Assembly (NCBI RefSeq): GCF_000372425.1
Contig: NZ_AQVD01000002.1
Coordinates: 299,069-363,068 of the forward strand
Direction of reading: 5' to 3'
DNA length: 64,000 nucleotides
Source of the DNA: Streptococcus ferus DSM 20646
GTDB lineage: Bacteria; Bacillota; Bacilli; Lactobacillales; Streptococcaceae
Below, piece after piece: positions 44,195 through 55,053 of this stretch. The position numbers were made by a program, and so were the translations under genes. Within the stretch, counting starts at the first letter, position 1. Every line of letters begins with the position of its first letter. Under the pieces are notes generated by a model. It was not told where the DNA came from. It did not search any database and saw only the letters and a program-made list of their open reading frames with translations.

Positions 44195-46499
44195 GCTGAC
44201 CTCCTTTTTTAGCTACTTTTTTATAGAAAGGCTTCTTACCTTTAGGTTTGTCCTTTGATGAAAAAGCTGACAACTGTCCCTTAGCTTTTTTGGAACTCTT
44301 GTCGCTACTGCGACGCGAACCTCGCTTCTTAGACGTCTTGGACGAGCTGTTTTTTTCAATGACATCAAAATCACTTGGCAAGTATTCAAAATCAATATCA
44401 CCGGTCTCTTTATCAGCCTTGATGAGCTTAACTCTAATAGGCTGACCGATACGAAAGACCTTACCAGTTTTTTCACCCTGAAGACTCAGCGTTCGCTCAT
44501 TGAAGTGATAATATTCTGGCAGGTTTGTGATATGGATAAGCCCCTCAATCGTATTGGGCAGTTCGATAAACATCCCAAATTTGACCACACTGGCAACCAC
44601 TCCTTCAAATTCCTGCCCGACAAAAGCTTCCATGTACTCAGCCTTCTTCATCGCCTCTACGGTCCGCTCAGCATCAATAGCCCGACGCTCCAGACTCGAT
44701 GTTTCCTTAGCGATTTCAGGGATTAGCTGACTGAAATGCTCTTGTTTCTCAGCAGTCACCTGATCATACTCACGAATGAGACGATGAACCAGAAGGTCTG
44801 GGTAACGCCGAATAGGACTGGTGAAATGGGTGTAGTAATCCGCCGCTAAACCGTAGTGGCCGTGATTATGCTCCGAATAGCGTGCCTGTTGCATCGATCG
44901 CAGTAACATCATTGACAGGACTTCTGCACCTGGCTGATTCTTGATTGTCACCATGAAATCCTGCAAGGCTTCCTGCGTGATTTTAGTCGCAGTGCCGCGA
45001 ATTTTGACACCAAAAACACCCGCGTAATCAATGAATTTTTGCAATTTTTCAGCTTTAGGCTCTTCGTGGATACGATAAATAAAGGGAAGATTTTTGCGGG
45101 CGAAATGTTCTGCCACACACTCGTTAGCAGCCAACATAAAGGACTCAATCATCCGCTCTGCCAGCCCTCGCTGACGCAGGATAATGTCCTGAGGAACCCC
45201 TTTATCATTGACCAAAATTTTGGCTTCTGAGGTGTCAAAATTAAGTGCACCGCGTTTTTCCCGCATTTTCTCTAAAATATGATGCAGGCTTGCCATATAA
45301 CGGACCGAAGCAAGAATCGGCTGATAGGTTTCCATCAGCTCCTGATCGCCTGCCAGCATCTTATTGACATTATCATAGGTCATCCGAAAGACCGTTTTAA
45401 TGACAGACGGTCTGATTTGATAGCGGACAACCTTCCCCTGGCGGTCAATCTCCATAATCGCCGACTGGGTTAGACGGTCGAGGTTAGGATTAAGGGAACA
45501 GATCCCATTAGATAAGCGTTCAGGCAGCATAGGAACAACGCGATCAGTCACATAGACAGAAGTTCCCCGTGCCAGTGCCTCGCGATTTAGTGCAGACCCT
45601 TCTTTAACATAGTAGGAAACGTCTGCAATGTGGACACCCAATTCAAAATGGCCATTGTCTAAGCGTTTGATATGAACCGCATCGTCCAGATCCTTGGCAT
45701 CTGCGCCATCAATCGTAAACGTCAGCTCCTCACGCAAATCTAAGCGCCCCTGATAATCTTTTTCTGAGGGCTTATCCGGCACCTGATTGGCTTCAGCCAT
45801 GACGTCCTCCGGAAAGGCTGAGACAATATCCATTGACTCAAACACCTCCAGAACATCTATGCCAGCATCACCCTCATGTCCCACAATATCAAGTAAATGA
45901 GCGACAAAATAATCATGATGTCGGCTGGGATACTTGTCAATAGCGACTTTAATAATTTCCGTACCATCGAGCAGAATGGGTTGTTTTTTGATGTAAATCT
46001 TTTGACTAATTTTCTGATTTTTACTCTTGATATAACCAGCATACTTGGGTTTGTCATCATCAAGAATAAACCGGCCAACAACTGTTTTGATGCTCCGTTC
46101 CAAAATAGAAACGACACGGGCTTCTGCTGCCGTCCCTTTAAGACGGTTGGGAACCTTCTTGATAACCACCTCAACGGTATCCCCGTCAATGGCATGTCCG
46201 ACATCTCCACGGCCTACAAAGAGATCTTCTTCTGCTTCATCAACCGTCACAAAACCAAAGCCCGCCTTATTAGCCCGAAAAACTCCCTGAACCGTGACTT
46301 GTTCTTCTTTTTTGATTTTTTTGCGCAGAGAAATCGTACCGTCCTGTTCAAAACGGAGTTTCCCCTTGCTTTCCAGGCTTGAAATAGCCTTAATCAAATG
46401 AGGGAATTTTTTGGCACCGGCCATATCCAGACTGACAGCCAAGTCATCAACGCTGGATTTCCCCTTTTCTTCTAAATATGTAATTATTTTTTCTTTCAT
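44157..46499 (-). CDS. rnr: Ribonuclease R
   Basis: 780 residues from [13 protein letters not shown] at 46499; a longer frame upstream crosses into the secG region. Order: winged-helix start, cold-shock OB domains ([20 protein letters not shown]), the RNB catalytic domain with [19 protein letters not shown] and its metal-binding aspartates, an S1 domain ([20 protein letters not shown]), and a Lys/Ser-rich tail. It degrades structured RNA 3' to 5'. It sits between secG and smpB in one minus-strand operon. Confidence 0.95.
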   Translation of the reverse strand: MKEKIITYLEEKGKSSVDDLAVSLDMAGAKKFPHLIKAISSLESKGKLRFEQDGTISLRKKIKKEEQVTVQGVFRANKAGFGFVTVDEAEEDLFVGRGDVGHAIDGDTVEVVIKKVPNRLKGTAAEARVVSILERSIKTVVGRFILDDDKPKYAGYIKSKNQKISQKIYIKKQPILLDGTEIIKVAIDKYPSRHHDYFVAHLLDIVGHEGDAGIDVLEVFESMDIVSAFPEDVMAEANQVPDKPSEKDYQGRLDLREELTFTIDGADAKDLDDAVHIKRLDNGHFELGVHIADVSYYVKEGSALNREALARGTSVYVTDRVVPMLPERLSNGICSLNPNLDRLTQSAIMEIDRQGKVVRYQIRPSVIKTVFRMTYDNVNKMLAGDQELMETYQPILASVRYMASLHHILEKMREKRGALNFDTSEAKILVNDKGVPQDIILRQRGLAERMIESFMLAANECVAEHFARKNLPFIYRIHEEPKAEKLQKFIDYAGVFGVKIRGTATKITQEALQDFMVTIKNQPGAEVLSMMLLRSMQQARYSEHNHGHYGLAADYYTHFTSPIRRYPDLLVHRLIREYDQVTAEKQEHFSQLIPEIAKETSSLERRAIDAERTVEAMKKAEYMEAFVGQEFEGVVASVVKFGMFIELPNTIEGLIHITNLPEYYHFNERTLSLQGEKTGKVFRIGQPIRVKLIKADKETGDIDFEYLPSDFDVIEKNSSSKTSKKRGSRRSSDKSSKKAKGQLSAFSSKDKPKGKKPFYKKVAKKGGQHGKGSGKGRRAK

Positions 46500-46555
46500 T
46501 CGTTTTCCTATAATCTCTTCAAAAAAAATAAGCCAGACTAGGTCAAGCTCACTTT

Positions 46556-46792
46556 TTATTGACTTGATAATACAGCAAGTGCTAAAGCAATAGCCAGCCA
46601 AAAGAAGACCAGAACTGCTGTCAAGCGTTGCATAAAGGCTTCAAAACCGCGAGCTTTCGAACGCTCAAACAAGGCTTCTGAACCGCTGTTATCAAAAACA
46701 TTACTGCTAGGATTCTTTTGGGGCTGCATAAAGATTGCAATCACCAAAATCGCCGATAAGACTAGCAATATTGTAAGTAAAAAGCTGTACAT
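46556..46792 (-). CDS. secG: SecG, protein translocase subunit
   Basis: 78 residues with two membrane segments (LLTILLVLSAILVIAIFMQ and LTAVLVFFWLAIALALAVL) joined by a loop containing NVFDNSGSEALFERSKARGFE, the standard SecG layout. It supports SecYE in protein export. It precedes rnr and follows rpmG, the usual streptococcal order. Confidence 0.93.
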   Translation of the reverse strand: MYSFLLTILLVLSAILVIAIFMQPQKNPSSNVFDNSGSEALFERSKARGFEAFMQRLTAVLVFFWLAIALALAVLSSQ

Positions 46793-46837
46793 GTTTTTTC
46801 CTCCACTACTGTCTTTGCCATTTTAACATACTTTTGT

Positions 46838-46984
46838 CTAAGATTCAATATGTAAGGTTACTTTTCTCTCTTTAGGACAGTATTTAAGGACTTCTATTTT
46901 ATCTGGGTGATTTTGTTTGTTCTTGCTGGTTAAATAATTCTTACTGCCGCAGGAAGAACATTTTAAATTGATTTTAACACGCAC
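46838..46984 (-). CDS. rpmG: 50S ribosomal protein L33
   Basis: 48 residues starting with GTG at 46984: [17 protein letters not shown], then the [20 protein letters not shown] part. It has one intact CxxC pair and a single later Cys, so the zinc ribbon is incomplete; this reduced form is, as far as I recall, usual for the streptococcal copy next to secG. It is too short for most automated calls. secG follows 46 bases downstream. Confidence 0.88.
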   Translation of the reverse strand: MRVKINLKCSSCGSKNYLTSKNKQNHPDKIEVLKYCPKERKVTLHIES

Positions 46985-47290
46985 TAAATATCCCTAACCT
47001 TTAATTCTTTTCTAACATTAATAAGATTCCTCCCGAGCAGAAGTCAAAGCCGACTATCAATTCGTCCTATGCCTTCTAACATCCAGATGTTCAACCAAAG
47101 GAGGCCTAACGGGCTTAACAAGAGAAAAGCTTGCTCCAGTAAGAAAACTACCGAACCAAGCTACCAAAAGGTTTTCTTCCCATTAACAGTTGTTATGATT
47201 AGTCATTATCTTCTTTTCTGAACCACTATAAGCCATTATATCACACTTCAATCCGTAGCCATCACCTAAATCATTATTTTTAGCTAAAGC
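46985..47290. other. 306-bp spacer between rpmG and the HerA-like ATPase
   Basis: I see no gene. The minus strand has a good -10 (TATAAT within GTGATATAATGG near 47235-47245) that could drive rpmG, and an A/T-rich hairpin with CTACCGA and AAGCTACCAAAAGGTTTTC parts near 47140-47175. In pneumococcus this position carries the pmrA exporter gene; no trace of it is recognisable. Confidence 0.4.
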
Positions 47291-48763
47291 TTACTTACGC
47301 AGGCTGCCAAAGATACCACGAACTAATTCACGGCCAACTGTTCTAAGAGCTGAGTTGATAAAGTTGTCTCTGGCTCTCTCAAAGCTCGTTTTGCGCGGTC
47401 TGCCCGCTGACGAGGTCTGCTTAGCTTCCCGTTTGGCTTTAGCTGTCGCCTCTTGTTGTGCGGCAGCCGCCTTATCGGCTTCTTCTTCTCTAGCAAGCTT
47501 AGCTGCTAGAAGCTCGTAGGCTGATTCACGATCTACTTGCTGAGCGTATTTGCTATGAAAAGGTGAACTAGAGATAAGCGTCTGAGTTTCTGCCAGCTCC
47601 AGAGAAGCAAAGCTGGACTGAGGCGGCAGAATGTAAGCACGCTCCACCATACTTGGCTGCCCTTTGTCATTAAGGAAAGACAGCAAGGCTTCGCCGACTT
47701 CTAGCTGGGTTAAAACAGCTTCAACATCCAGTTCTGGATTCGGCCGAAAACTATCCGCAGCAGCCTTGATCGCCTTCATTTCTTTAGGTGTATAGGCACG
47801 AAGCGCGTGCTGAACCCGATTGCCCAGCTGACCCAGAATTGTTTCCGGCAGGTCCTGAGGATTTTGCGTAATGAAATAAATCCCCACTCCTTTTGACCGA
47901 ATCAGACGAACCACCTGTTCAATCTTTTCAACAAAAACCTTAGGCGCATCCTTGAACAAGAGGTGTGCCTCATCAAAGAAGAAGACCAGCTTAGGCTTAT
48001 CAGGGTCTCCAACTTCTGGCAGGCTTTCAAAAAGTTCAGCTAACAGCCAAATCAAGAATGTAGAATAGAGTCTCGGAGACTGAAAGAGCTTTGTGGCCGA
48101 TAAAATATTGACAATGCCCTTACCGCTGCTGTCCAGCTGCATAAAATCAGCCAAATCAAGGGCCGGTTCTCCGAAGAAAAGATCAGCTCCCTCCTCTTCC
48201 AAGACTAAAAGACTTCTCTGGATAGCACCTACCGACTGTTTGCTGATATTGCCGTATTGAGTTGAATAATCAGAGGCGTGATCCGCAACTTCTTTTAAAA
48301 GACTCTGCAAATCCTTCAGGTCAATCAGCAGCCAGCCCTTGTCGTCTGCAACCCTAAAGACGATATTTAAAATACCTGTCTGGGTATCATTAAGATCGAG
48401 CAGACGTGCCAGCATAAGGGGACCCATCTCAGAAACAGTAGCCCTGACAGGATGTCCGGATTCTCCAAAAACATCCCACAATCTGACCGGAAAAGCCTGT
48501 GGCTGATAGTCCGTCAGCCCCAGTAAATCGAGCCGAGCCTGTAATTTTTCGGTCACCTGACCAGGCTTGGCCAGATTCGTCAGATCTCCTTTGATGTCCG
48601 CTAAAAAAACCGGAACCCCTGCTAAACTCAGCTGTTCTGCTAAGACTTTCAAAGTCACCGTTTTCCCAGTACCTGTTGCGCCCGCAATAAGACCATGGCG
48701 ATTCAGCATGTTCAGATAAAGCGGGGGCGGCGTTTTGCCCTGTCCTAAAGTGATGGTTGTCAT
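47291..48763 (-). CDS. HerA-like ATPase (DUF853/YjgR family)
   Basis: 490 residues. Walker A is [15 protein letters not shown] near 29-43, preceded by NMLNRHGL; Walker B is [13 protein letters not shown] near 264-276, and [15 protein letters not shown] is the sensor segment. The tail (about 420-490) is Ala/Lys/Glu-rich and ends in a basic amphipathic helix. YjgR/DUF853 proteins belong to the FtsK/HerA superfamily; function is unknown, possibly DNA handling. It overlaps coaE by four bases (ATGA), giving a mutM-coaE-herA-like operon. Confidence 0.88.
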   Translation of the reverse strand: MTTITLGQGKTPPPLYLNMLNRHGLIAGATGTGKTVTLKVLAEQLSLAGVPVFLADIKGDLTNLAKPGQVTEKLQARLDLLGLTDYQPQAFPVRLWDVFGESGHPVRATVSEMGPLMLARLLDLNDTQTGILNIVFRVADDKGWLLIDLKDLQSLLKEVADHASDYSTQYGNISKQSVGAIQRSLLVLEEEGADLFFGEPALDLADFMQLDSSGKGIVNILSATKLFQSPRLYSTFLIWLLAELFESLPEVGDPDKPKLVFFFDEAHLLFKDAPKVFVEKIEQVVRLIRSKGVGIYFITQNPQDLPETILGQLGNRVQHALRAYTPKEMKAIKAAADSFRPNPELDVEAVLTQLEVGEALLSFLNDKGQPSMVERAYILPPQSSFASLELAETQTLISSSPFHSKYAQQVDRESAYELLAAKLAREEEADKAAAAQQEATAKAKREAKQTSSAGRPRKTSFERARDNFINSALRTVGRELVRGIFGSLRK

Positions 48764-49365
48764 AATGAATCCTTTTCTAAATCTTCTAATAGCTTATCTA
48801 ATTGGCTGTAAGTCTCTGTGAGGCTACCCGAATTGTCCACAACAGCATCTGCCAAGACTCTCTTTTCGTCTAAACTCATCTGAGCCTGAATACGATCCAG
48901 TGCCTCTTCCTTAGAGAGCTTGTTTCGTGCCATCAGACGGCTCAGCTGCTGATCTGAATTAACATAAACCAACCAAACCTTGTCAAACCAGTCTTCATAT
49001 TGCCTTTCATATAAAAGCGGGATATCCATGAAAAAAACGGACTGCTTTCTTTTTAAATCTTCATAGCGCTGCCGCAATTCCTGACGAATGATATGATCTT
49101 GCAACTCCGAAGATTTCCTTAATGTTTCTGGGCTGGAAAAAATAAGCTGGCTTAATTGGGGGCGGTCCAAGTTCCCCGCTTCATCTAAAATGGCTGGCCC
49201 AAAATATGCAAGCAGGGCCTGATAAAGGCGACCTTCCTTTTGCTGGAGTTCATGAACCAACTGGTCAGCATCAAGCACCTGATAGCCCCTGTCCTTTAAA
49301 TACTGACTGACGGTAGACTTTCCTGAGGCAATCCCCCCCGTTAAACCAATCGCTTTAGCCTTCAT
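48760..49365 (-). CDS. coaE: Dephospho-CoA kinase
   Basis: 201 residues. P-loop [18 protein letters not shown] (6-23), the DADQLVHEL adenylate-like motif, and [21 protein letters not shown] near 115-135 are all present. It performs the last step of coenzyme A synthesis. I start at 49365 ([11 protein letters not shown]), which forms an ATGA overlap with mutM; the longer frame to 49446 runs into the mutM zinc-finger region. Confidence 0.94.
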   Translation of the reverse strand: MKAKAIGLTGGIASGKSTVSQYLKDRGYQVLDADQLVHELQQKEGRLYQALLAYFGPAILDEAGNLDRPQLSQLIFSSPETLRKSSELQDHIIRQELRQRYEDLKRKQSVFFMDIPLLYERQYEDWFDKVWLVYVNSDQQLSRLMARNKLSKEEALDRIQAQMSLDEKRVLADAVVDNSGSLTETYSQLDKLLEDLEKDSL

Positions 49366-50183
49366 CTTTTCTGACACCTCGGGCAAAAATGACTGCCCCT
49401 TCCCCCTACCTGAATCTTTTGAATAGTCGTTCCGCACCTTGGACAAGGCTGACCAGCCATGCCATAAACCTGCAAATAATCCTGCATGGTCCCATCTCGC
49501 CCCAACGCATTTTTATAGGTGCGAATAGTGGAGCCTCCTTTTTCAATACCTAGCTGCAAAATACGAATGGTCACATCGTGGATCCGCTTGACTTCAGCCT
49601 TTTTAAGACTACTGGAGACACGTTCTGGGTGAACCCTAGCTGCCCAAAGCACTTCATCCACATAAATATTACCCAGACCAGCCACCACTTTTTGCTCCAA
49701 AAGCAGAGGCTTAATCAACTTGTTAGAAGCCTTCAAGGATCGTTCAAAAGGAGCCAGTTTGAAATCCTTCTTGGTCGGTTCAGGACCAATTTTTTTAGCG
49801 CTAAAATACCGGTCTTCTTCTGATTTAGCCAGAAGCTCGAAAGTGCCAAACTTGCGGACGTCTTGATAAACAAGGGTTGAAGCATCATCTAGCTGAAAAA
49901 AGACGTGAAAATGCTTGTTTTCAGGCACCTGCTCTGGAAAGAGCAGGTATTTCCCCTCCATGCGCAGATGAGAAATCAAGATCTGACTGCCAAGGTCAAA
50001 AATTAGATACTTCCCTCGGCGGCGAACAGCTTCAATGGTCTGACCAGACAGGTCCAAGGCGAAAGTCTCCCTGTCCGTCTTAATCATCTTGGGGACACGC
50101 ACTTGAACAGCCTTGATGTCCCTGCCGACAACAAGCTTTTCCAAGCCCCGCCGAACGGTTTCGACTTCTGGTAATTCGGGCAT
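49362..50183 (-). CDS. mutM: Formamidopyrimidine-DNA glycosylase
   Basis: 273 residues. [18 protein letters not shown] carries the catalytic Pro2 and Glu3; the helix-two-turn-helix has [20 protein letters not shown], and the C-terminal zinc finger is [20 protein letters not shown] with a final CPRC. It excises oxidised purines such as 8-oxoguanine. It begins the mutM-coaE-HerA-like unit. Confidence 0.95.
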   Translation of the reverse strand: MPELPEVETVRRGLEKLVVGRDIKAVQVRVPKMIKTDRETFALDLSGQTIEAVRRRGKYLIFDLGSQILISHLRMEGKYLLFPEQVPENKHFHVFFQLDDASTLVYQDVRKFGTFELLAKSEEDRYFSAKKIGPEPTKKDFKLAPFERSLKASNKLIKPLLLEQKVVAGLGNIYVDEVLWAARVHPERVSSSLKKAEVKRIHDVTIRILQLGIEKGGSTIRTYKNALGRDGTMQDYLQVYGMAGQPCPRCGTTIQKIQVGGRGSHFCPRCQKR

Positions 50184-50356
50184 TCTAAGATACTAAGCCA
50201 TTAAGCGACTCAAAGAAAAGTATGAACCTTACTGACAGTGTAACAGCACCCAGATAAATGGTTGTCTCCTTTCACAGAGTCCTAGGTGTGTTCGATTCAC
50301 ACACCTTTCTGGCTAACCTTTCTAATAAAAATCTCAACAAGGGTAACGGGCTGTAT

Positions 50357-51148
50357 TCAATCGTCAAATCGTCTTAAGGTAGCAGGAAATCGGCCATCCT
50401 GAAAAAAATACCGGACTAACTGGATATGACTTTCAACATCACCAAAGAGCCAAGCATGTCCCTTGTTAGGATAATAGGCGCATTGACTCTGACTGTTTGT
50501 TTGTGCTAAAAGCTGATGTGACTCATGAATTGTCTCTGACTCCTTACCCCCTGAAACAAAAAAGACAGGATTACTAAAGTCTAAATTAACATGGAGCAGA
50601 TTGGCCTGGGACATGGCACGCCGAAAGGATTTCCGTGAAACGCTTTGTAAATCCGAAACAAAGGTTTGACAATCTTGTTCAGAAACCCCGTCTTCCCGCA
50701 TCATTTTAGTCATCAGATTAGCAGTCAGCTTGGTGTTCTTAAACAGCGACATGAAATAAACCGCCGCAATGACTCTACGATAGCCCTTGATAGGCTGATG
50801 GGCTGCCCCATCCACTATCACCCGATCAAATAAGTCGAAGTGCTTTTCTAATAGTTTAAAAATGAGACTGCCACCCAAAGACAAACCAACTAGGTGCGGT
50901 TTCCCGTGAGATCTATTCTTAATCGTCTCCACTAGAAGCTCCGCAACATCATCAAAAGTGGTCCAGTCTACCTCATGACTCTCCCCATGACCAGGTAAGT
51001 CAAGGGTGATGCAGTGAAAATCACTTTTTAACTTCGCGATATGGTGTCTCCACATCTTGCTGCTGGAACCCGAGGCATGTAAAAAGACAATTGTTTTCGC
51101 ATTGTGCTGGCCTGCTTCATTAACAAATAACTGAGATATTACTGCCAT
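50357..51148 (-). CDS. Alpha/beta-hydrolase
   Basis: 263 residues from 51148, with AAGGTG 6 bases upstream. Alpha/beta-hydrolase landmarks: IVFLHASGSSSKMW (oxyanion region), LDLPGHGES, the nucleophile elbow LVGLSLGGSLIF (Ser near 90), and the catalytic His in NKGHAWLFGD. It has no signal peptide. Substrate is unknown. It lies alone between the era operon and mutM, flanked by spacers with inverted repeats. Confidence 0.85.
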   Translation of the reverse strand: MAVISQLFVNEAGQHNAKTIVFLHASGSSSKMWRHHIAKLKSDFHCITLDLPGHGESHEVDWTTFDDVAELLVETIKNRSHGKPHLVGLSLGGSLIFKLLEKHFDLFDRVIVDGAAHQPIKGYRRVIAAVYFMSLFKNTKLTANLMTKMMREDGVSEQDCQTFVSDLQSVSRKSFRRAMSQANLLHVNLDFSNPVFFVSGGKESETIHESHQLLAQTNSQSQCAYYPNKGHAWLFGDVESHIQLVRYFFQDGRFPATLRRFDD

Positions 51149-51259
51149 AACCATCACCTTCGTATTTCTTGATTGGTGGACTGAAACAGTCTAATAGACT
51201 GTTTCAGATTGGAAATGAGGACTATCCCCAGGCTACCTCACTCTCCTTTTTCTAGGCTC

Positions 51260-51292
51260 GGAATACTAAGATCCACCGGATCTTAGTATTCC
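51260..51292. repeat. Perfect 15-bp inverted repeat at the era stop codon
   Basis: GGAATACTAAGATCC pairs with its complement across a 3-base loop; the left-to-right stem includes the era stop codon (51283-51285). No T run follows on the minus strand, so it is not a classical terminator; it may protect the 3' end of the era message. Confidence 0.6.
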
Positions 51293-52182
51293 TTCTTACT
51301 ATACCCAAAGTCCGCCAAATCCAGCTTTTTATCCCGCCAGTTTTTCTTGACCTTGACCCAGGTTTCTAAGAAGACCTTGTCGCCCAGCATAAGCTCGATA
51401 TCACGCCTTGCCATAGAGCCGATCTTTTTAAGCATAGAGCCGCCCTTACCGATGATAATGCCTTTTTGGCTGTCGCGTTCAACCATGATGGTGGCCTGAA
51501 TATGAATCTTATCTGTTTCTGGATCCCGTTTCATCGAATCAATCACAACAGCCACTGAATGAGGGATTTCCTCTCTGGTCAGGTGAAGCACCTTTTCACG
51601 AATCATTTCCGACACCAGAAAACGCTCCGGATGGTCTGTAATCTGATCATTTGGAAAATATTGGAAACCTTCTTCCAGATTTTCCTTAAGAATTTCCATG
51701 AGACGGTTGATGTTGTTCCCCTGTAAGGCAGAAATAGGCACAACTTCTTTGAAGGGCATCTGGTTTCTAAAATCATCAATCTGTTCCAGCAACTGATCGG
51801 GGTGAACCTTATCAATCTTATTGATGACCAGAATAACAGGGACTTTGGCTGCCTTAAGCCGCTCTATGATCATATCATCTCCCTTGCCTCGCTTCTCATC
51901 AGCAGGCACCATAAATAAAACCGTATCTACTTCTCTCAGAGTGCTGTAGGCAGATTCCACCATAAAATCACCCAAGGCTGTCTTAGGCTTGTGGATCCCA
52001 GGGGTGTCAATAAAGACAATCTGCTCCTCAGCAGTTGTGTAAATCCCCATTATTTTATTGCGCGTCGTCTGCGCCTTATCACTCATAATGGCAATTTTTT
52101 GCCCCATTACGTAGTTTAAAAAAGTAGATTTGCCAACATTTGGCCGTCCCAAAATCGCCACAAAACCTGACTTAAATGTCAT
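51283..52182 (-). CDS. era: Era GTPase
   Basis: 299 residues. GTPase motifs [14 protein letters not shown] (G1), [15 protein letters not shown] (G3) and VINKIDKV (G4) precede the KH domain with [16 protein letters not shown]. Era binds the 3' end of 16S rRNA and helps 30S maturation. It is the third gene of the ybeY-dgkA-era operon; the ribosome assembly roles of YbeY and Era match this grouping. The gene ends inside a 15-bp perfect hairpin. Confidence 0.96.
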   Translation of the reverse strand: MTFKSGFVAILGRPNVGKSTFLNYVMGQKIAIMSDKAQTTRNKIMGIYTTAEEQIVFIDTPGIHKPKTALGDFMVESAYSTLREVDTVLFMVPADEKRGKGDDMIIERLKAAKVPVILVINKIDKVHPDQLLEQIDDFRNQMPFKEVVPISALQGNNINRLMEILKENLEEGFQYFPNDQITDHPERFLVSEMIREKVLHLTREEIPHSVAVVIDSMKRDPETDKIHIQATIMVERDSQKGIIIGKGGSMLKKIGSMARRDIELMLGDKVFLETWVKVKKNWRDKKLDLADFGYSKKEY

Positions 52183-52197
52183 CTTCTCTCCTTATTG

Positions 52198-52599
52198 TCA
52201 ATGAAAAATCAATGCCCAAATTTTTGGCACAAAAATAATAATACCTGTTAAAGCCGCAAAGCCAGAAATGACAAGCACGGCGCCTGCCGCCATATCTTTG
52301 GCATTCTTGGCTAGCATGGAAAAGTGGTAGTTGCTAGCCAAATCCACCACATTTTCAATAGCTGAATTCAGTATCTCAAAAGAGATAACTAAAAAGATAC
52401 TCAGCAGAAGAAAAAGCCACTCCGTCACCGACACCTGAAAAATCAAACCGGCAAAGACGGCCAAAACGGCAGAGACCGCATGCTTTTTCATATTGCGCTC
52501 TTCTTTGAAGGCCGTGACAATCCCAGTCACCGCAAACTCAAGACTGGAGGTCAGGGTCAAGTTTTTCCATTTTTTCTGATTCTTATCGCGTAAGTCCAT
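52198..52599 (-). CDS. dgkA: Diacylglycerol/undecaprenol kinase
   Basis: 133 residues, three membrane segments. The DgkA signature is [18 protein letters not shown] with the catalytic Glu residues, followed by [13 protein letters not shown]. Gram-positive members mainly phosphorylate undecaprenol; in S. mutans the enzyme affects acid tolerance. It overlaps ybeY by 17 bases and precedes era. Confidence 0.93.
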   Translation of the reverse strand: MDLRDKNQKKWKNLTLTSSLEFAVTGIVTAFKEERNMKKHAVSAVLAVFAGLIFQVSVTEWLFLLLSIFLVISFEILNSAIENVVDLASNYHFSMLAKNAKDMAAGAVLVISGFAALTGIIIFVPKIWALIFH

Positions 52600-53077
52600 A
52601 GGCTTTTAATATCTCTTCCTGTAAGTTAAACATTTCCTTTTCTTCTTCAGGGGTATAGTGGTCATAGCCATTAATATGTAAAAAACCGTGTACTGCCAAA
52701 AAGCCCATCTCCCGCTCAAACGAATGACCATATTCCTGAGCCTGCTCCTTAGCCTTGTCTATTGAAATAAATAAGTCACCAATATAGGGATCAAACTCTG
52801 TCATCAGATCTGCCAAATCAGGATCATCTGCCAAGATACTGTCGTCAAAAACAATCGCTTCTTCTGGCTTATACTCTAGACTGATAACATCTGTCGGCCG
52901 ATCCGTCTGCCGATAAAGCAGATTAAGCTCATGGCTGCGTTCATTGGTTACAAAAGTCACCGCCATTTCCTTGTCGTCTTTGCCAATCTTTTGAGCCGCA
53001 AAATCGAGAAGTTCTAACGTTTGTTTCTTTATTTCATCTGAAACCTGATTGGTTTCGTCTATCATTTCAACATACAT
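52583..53077 (-). CDS. ybeY: YbeY endoribonuclease
   Basis: 164 residues. The zinc motif H-G-x-L-H-x-x-G-Y-D-H is present as [17 protein letters not shown] near 129-145. YbeY acts in 16S rRNA 3' maturation and rRNA quality control. No strong ribosome site is visible before the first ATG at 53077; MIDET at 53065 is an alternative start. It opens the ybeY-dgkA-era operon, with a TATAAT at 53108-53113. Confidence 0.93.
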   Translation of the reverse strand: MYVEMIDETNQVSDEIKKQTLELLDFAAQKIGKDDKEMAVTFVTNERSHELNLLYRQTDRPTDVISLEYKPEEAIVFDDSILADDPDLADLMTEFDPYIGDLFISIDKAKEQAQEYGHSFEREMGFLAVHGFLHINGYDHYTPEEEKEMFNLQEEILKAYGLTR

Positions 53078-53147
53078 TTTGAATCTGCTTTCATCCTTAA
53101 TACTTTTATTATATCATAAAAGCCAACTCTTTCTAAGCAAAAGACAA

Positions 53148-53171
53148 GAGCAGAATCCCAAGATTCTGCTC
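53148..53171 (-). terminator. Terminator after phoH
   Basis: GAGCAGAATC pairs with GATTCTGCTC across four bases; on the minus strand a T-rich stretch follows. Confidence 0.65.
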
Positions 53172-53218
53172 CTTGATCTGACAATCATCACGGACAAAGC
53201 CAGCCTTTTGAGACGGCT

Positions 53219-54178
53219 CTAATCCCTTTTATCCTCATAGGCATTGATAATTTCTGCAACAACAGGATGGCGGACAACATCCTTAGATGAAAAATGCACA
53301 AAATCAATTTGGCGGATTCCTTTCAATTTTTCAGAAGCATCAATCAGACCCGATTTGACATTCTTGGGTAGGTCAATTTGACTGATATCCCCATTGACAA
53401 TCATCTTGGAATTAAAGCCCAGACGAGTCAGGAACATTTTCATCTGCATAATAGTCGTATTTTGCGCTTCATCCAAAATCACAAAAGCATCTTCCAGCGT
53501 GCGGCCACGCATATAGGCCAGTGGCGCGATTTCAATAATTTCCCGCTCCATCAAACGGGTCGTCTGCTCCCGCCCCAGAACCTGATATAGGGCATCATAA
53601 ACAGGTCGCAGATAAGGATCAACCTTTTCTTTCAAATCACCAGGCAGAAAGCCCAGACTTTCTCCGGCTTCCACCGCAGGTCTTGTCAGAATAACCCGTT
53701 TGATCTGACCGCGTTTTAACGCCTTGATGGCCAAGGTAACTGCCAAAAAAGTTTTTCCGGTTCCGGCAGGACCTATTCCAAATACGATATCATGATTCTT
53801 GACGCTGTCTACATAAACCTTTTGCCCCAAGGTCTTGACACGAATGGTCTTCCCATACGAATCTTTGATGATTTCTTCCTCGTAAAGAGCCACAAATTTA
53901 TTGATGTTATGGTTTTTAGCCATGGAAATAGCTGTTGCTGTGTCCGCTGTCGAAATGAGCATCCCTCGATTGACCAGAACCAAAAGGGCCTCAATCACCT
54001 GACGGGCCAATTCCACAACTTCGGCACTCTCTCCCAGAACCTGTACAATCTCAGTCCGAGCATGGATAGTGACCGCAAGTTCATCCTCAATCATCTTCAG
54101 ATGGCGTTCATTGCTACCAAAAAGATTCATCATGTCATCGGGATGGCTTAAACGGATATCAATTGAATAATCTTGCAA
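53219..54178 (-). CDS. phoH: PhoH-family ATPase/RNA helicase-like protein
   Basis: 319 residues. A short N-terminal KH-like part precedes the PhoH domain with Walker A FGIGPAGTGKTFLAVTLA near 133-150, Walker B AFVILDEAQN, and the TRPAVEAGESLGFLPGD segment. The family is linked to phosphate response by name and to RNA metabolism by context (next to ybeY-era). The start is TTG at 54178: AGGAG stands 7 bases upstream and no ATG is available at the right place. Confidence 0.92.
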   Translation of the reverse strand: MQDYSIDIRLSHPDDMMNLFGSNERHLKMIEDELAVTIHARTEIVQVLGESAEVVELARQVIEALLVLVNRGMLISTADTATAISMAKNHNINKFVALYEEEIIKDSYGKTIRVKTLGQKVYVDSVKNHDIVFGIGPAGTGKTFLAVTLAIKALKRGQIKRVILTRPAVEAGESLGFLPGDLKEKVDPYLRPVYDALYQVLGREQTTRLMEREIIEIAPLAYMRGRTLEDAFVILDEAQNTTIMQMKMFLTRLGFNSKMIVNGDISQIDLPKNVKSGLIDASEKLKGIRQIDFVHFSSKDVVRHPVVAEIINAYEDKRD

Positions 54179-54224
54179 ATAGACGCTCCTTTAGCTAATA
54201 ACTTTCTTTCATTATAACAAAAAA

Positions 54225-54240
54225 CACGCCAAAAAGCGTG
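54225..54240 (-). terminator. Terminator after the YozE-family gene
   Basis: CACGC/GCGTG stem around a short loop, followed on the minus strand by TTTTTTG. Confidence 0.65.
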
Positions 54241-54242
54241 AT

Positions 54243-54458
54243 TTAATGAGACAAATACTCTTCCCAAATCCTGTCAAATTGACCTAGATTGAAGGAGAAA
54301 GCAGCCCCATCTTCCAAATAGCGGCTGACCTCATCAAAATCATCTGTGTGCTTGGGAAAGGTCGAATCTTCAAAGGCCAAATCCGCCAAAATGGCCACCG
54401 GCTCCTGACTTTTGGGATTACGCTGGGTCATCAGCCAGCTATAAAAAGATTTTCTCAT
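54243..54458 (-). CDS. YozE-family protein
   Basis: 71 residues from 54458. It matches the YozE SAM-like fold family: [20 protein letters not shown], then [20 protein letters not shown] and SRYLED. Function is unknown. AAAGGAAA is 7 bases before this ATG; the other ATG at 54464 is too close. It overlaps msrA by four bases (ATGA), so it is translated with it. Confidence 0.85.
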   Translation of the reverse strand: MRKSFYSWLMTQRNPKSQEPVAILADLAFEDSTFPKHTDDFDEVSRYLEDGAAFSFNLGQFDRIWEEYLSH

Positions 54459-54964
54459 GACCATTTCCTTTCTAAAAAGGCATGCCTAGTCTGGCTGCTG
54501 AGTGCATAGCGTTGAGGATTTTTCCGGTAAAAGGCCTGATGGTATTCTTCGGCTTCATAAAAAGGCTGTGCAGGTTCAATCCTTGTCACGATAGGACGGT
54601 CAAATCGACCGGAAGCTTCAAGTCTGGCCTTGGACTGCTCAGTAATAGCTTTTTGGCGGTCGTCCTCATAGAAAATAACAGGCCGATAGTTATCTCCTCT
54701 GTCCTCAAACTGTCCAAAAGCATCTGTCGGATCCGTCTGCGCCCAATAAAGCTCCACAAGATCAGCATAGGAAATCTTCATCTCATCAAAAATAATTTCT
54801 ACGGCTTCCGTGTGTCCCGTTCTGCCGCCGCAGACGTCTTCATAGGTCGGATTTTCTGTATGCCCGCCAGTATAGCCTGATCTGACTGATAAGATGCCAT
54901 CCTGCTCTTCAAAAGGCTGTACCATACACCAAAAACAGCCGCCTGCAAAAATCGCACGTTCCAT
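54455..54964 (-). CDS. msrA: Peptide methionine sulfoxide reductase MsrA
   Basis: 169 residues from 54964, preceded by GGAGGCAATC. The active-site motif [13 protein letters not shown] (8-20) and the [18 protein letters not shown] segment are intact. It reduces the S form of methionine sulfoxide. The YozE-family gene follows with an ATGA overlap. Confidence 0.95.
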   Translation of the reverse strand: MERAIFAGGCFWCMVQPFEEQDGILSVRSGYTGGHTENPTYEDVCGGRTGHTEAVEIIFDEMKISYADLVELYWAQTDPTDAFGQFEDRGDNYRPVIFYEDDRQKAITEQSKARLEASGRFDRPIVTRIEPAQPFYEAEEYHQAFYRKNPQRYALSSQTRHAFLERKWS

Positions 54965-55006
54965 GATTGCCTCCTTTATCAAAATCGTTCTTTTATTGTA
55001 GCAAAA

Positions 55007-55032
55007 AAATCCCAGTTTAGCTGAGATTTTGA
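55007..55032 (-). terminator. Terminator after the 164-residue membrane protein
   Basis: AAAATCCCAG pairs imperfectly with CTGAGATTTT; T run on the minus strand. Confidence 0.7.
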
Positions 55033-55053
55033 TGTTAGTGCGTGTTTAAAAAG

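Noticed and set aside
45897-46382. 161-residue plus-strand reading frame inside rnr
   Set aside because: Antisense to conserved RNase R domains; the open frame follows from codon bias of the real gene.
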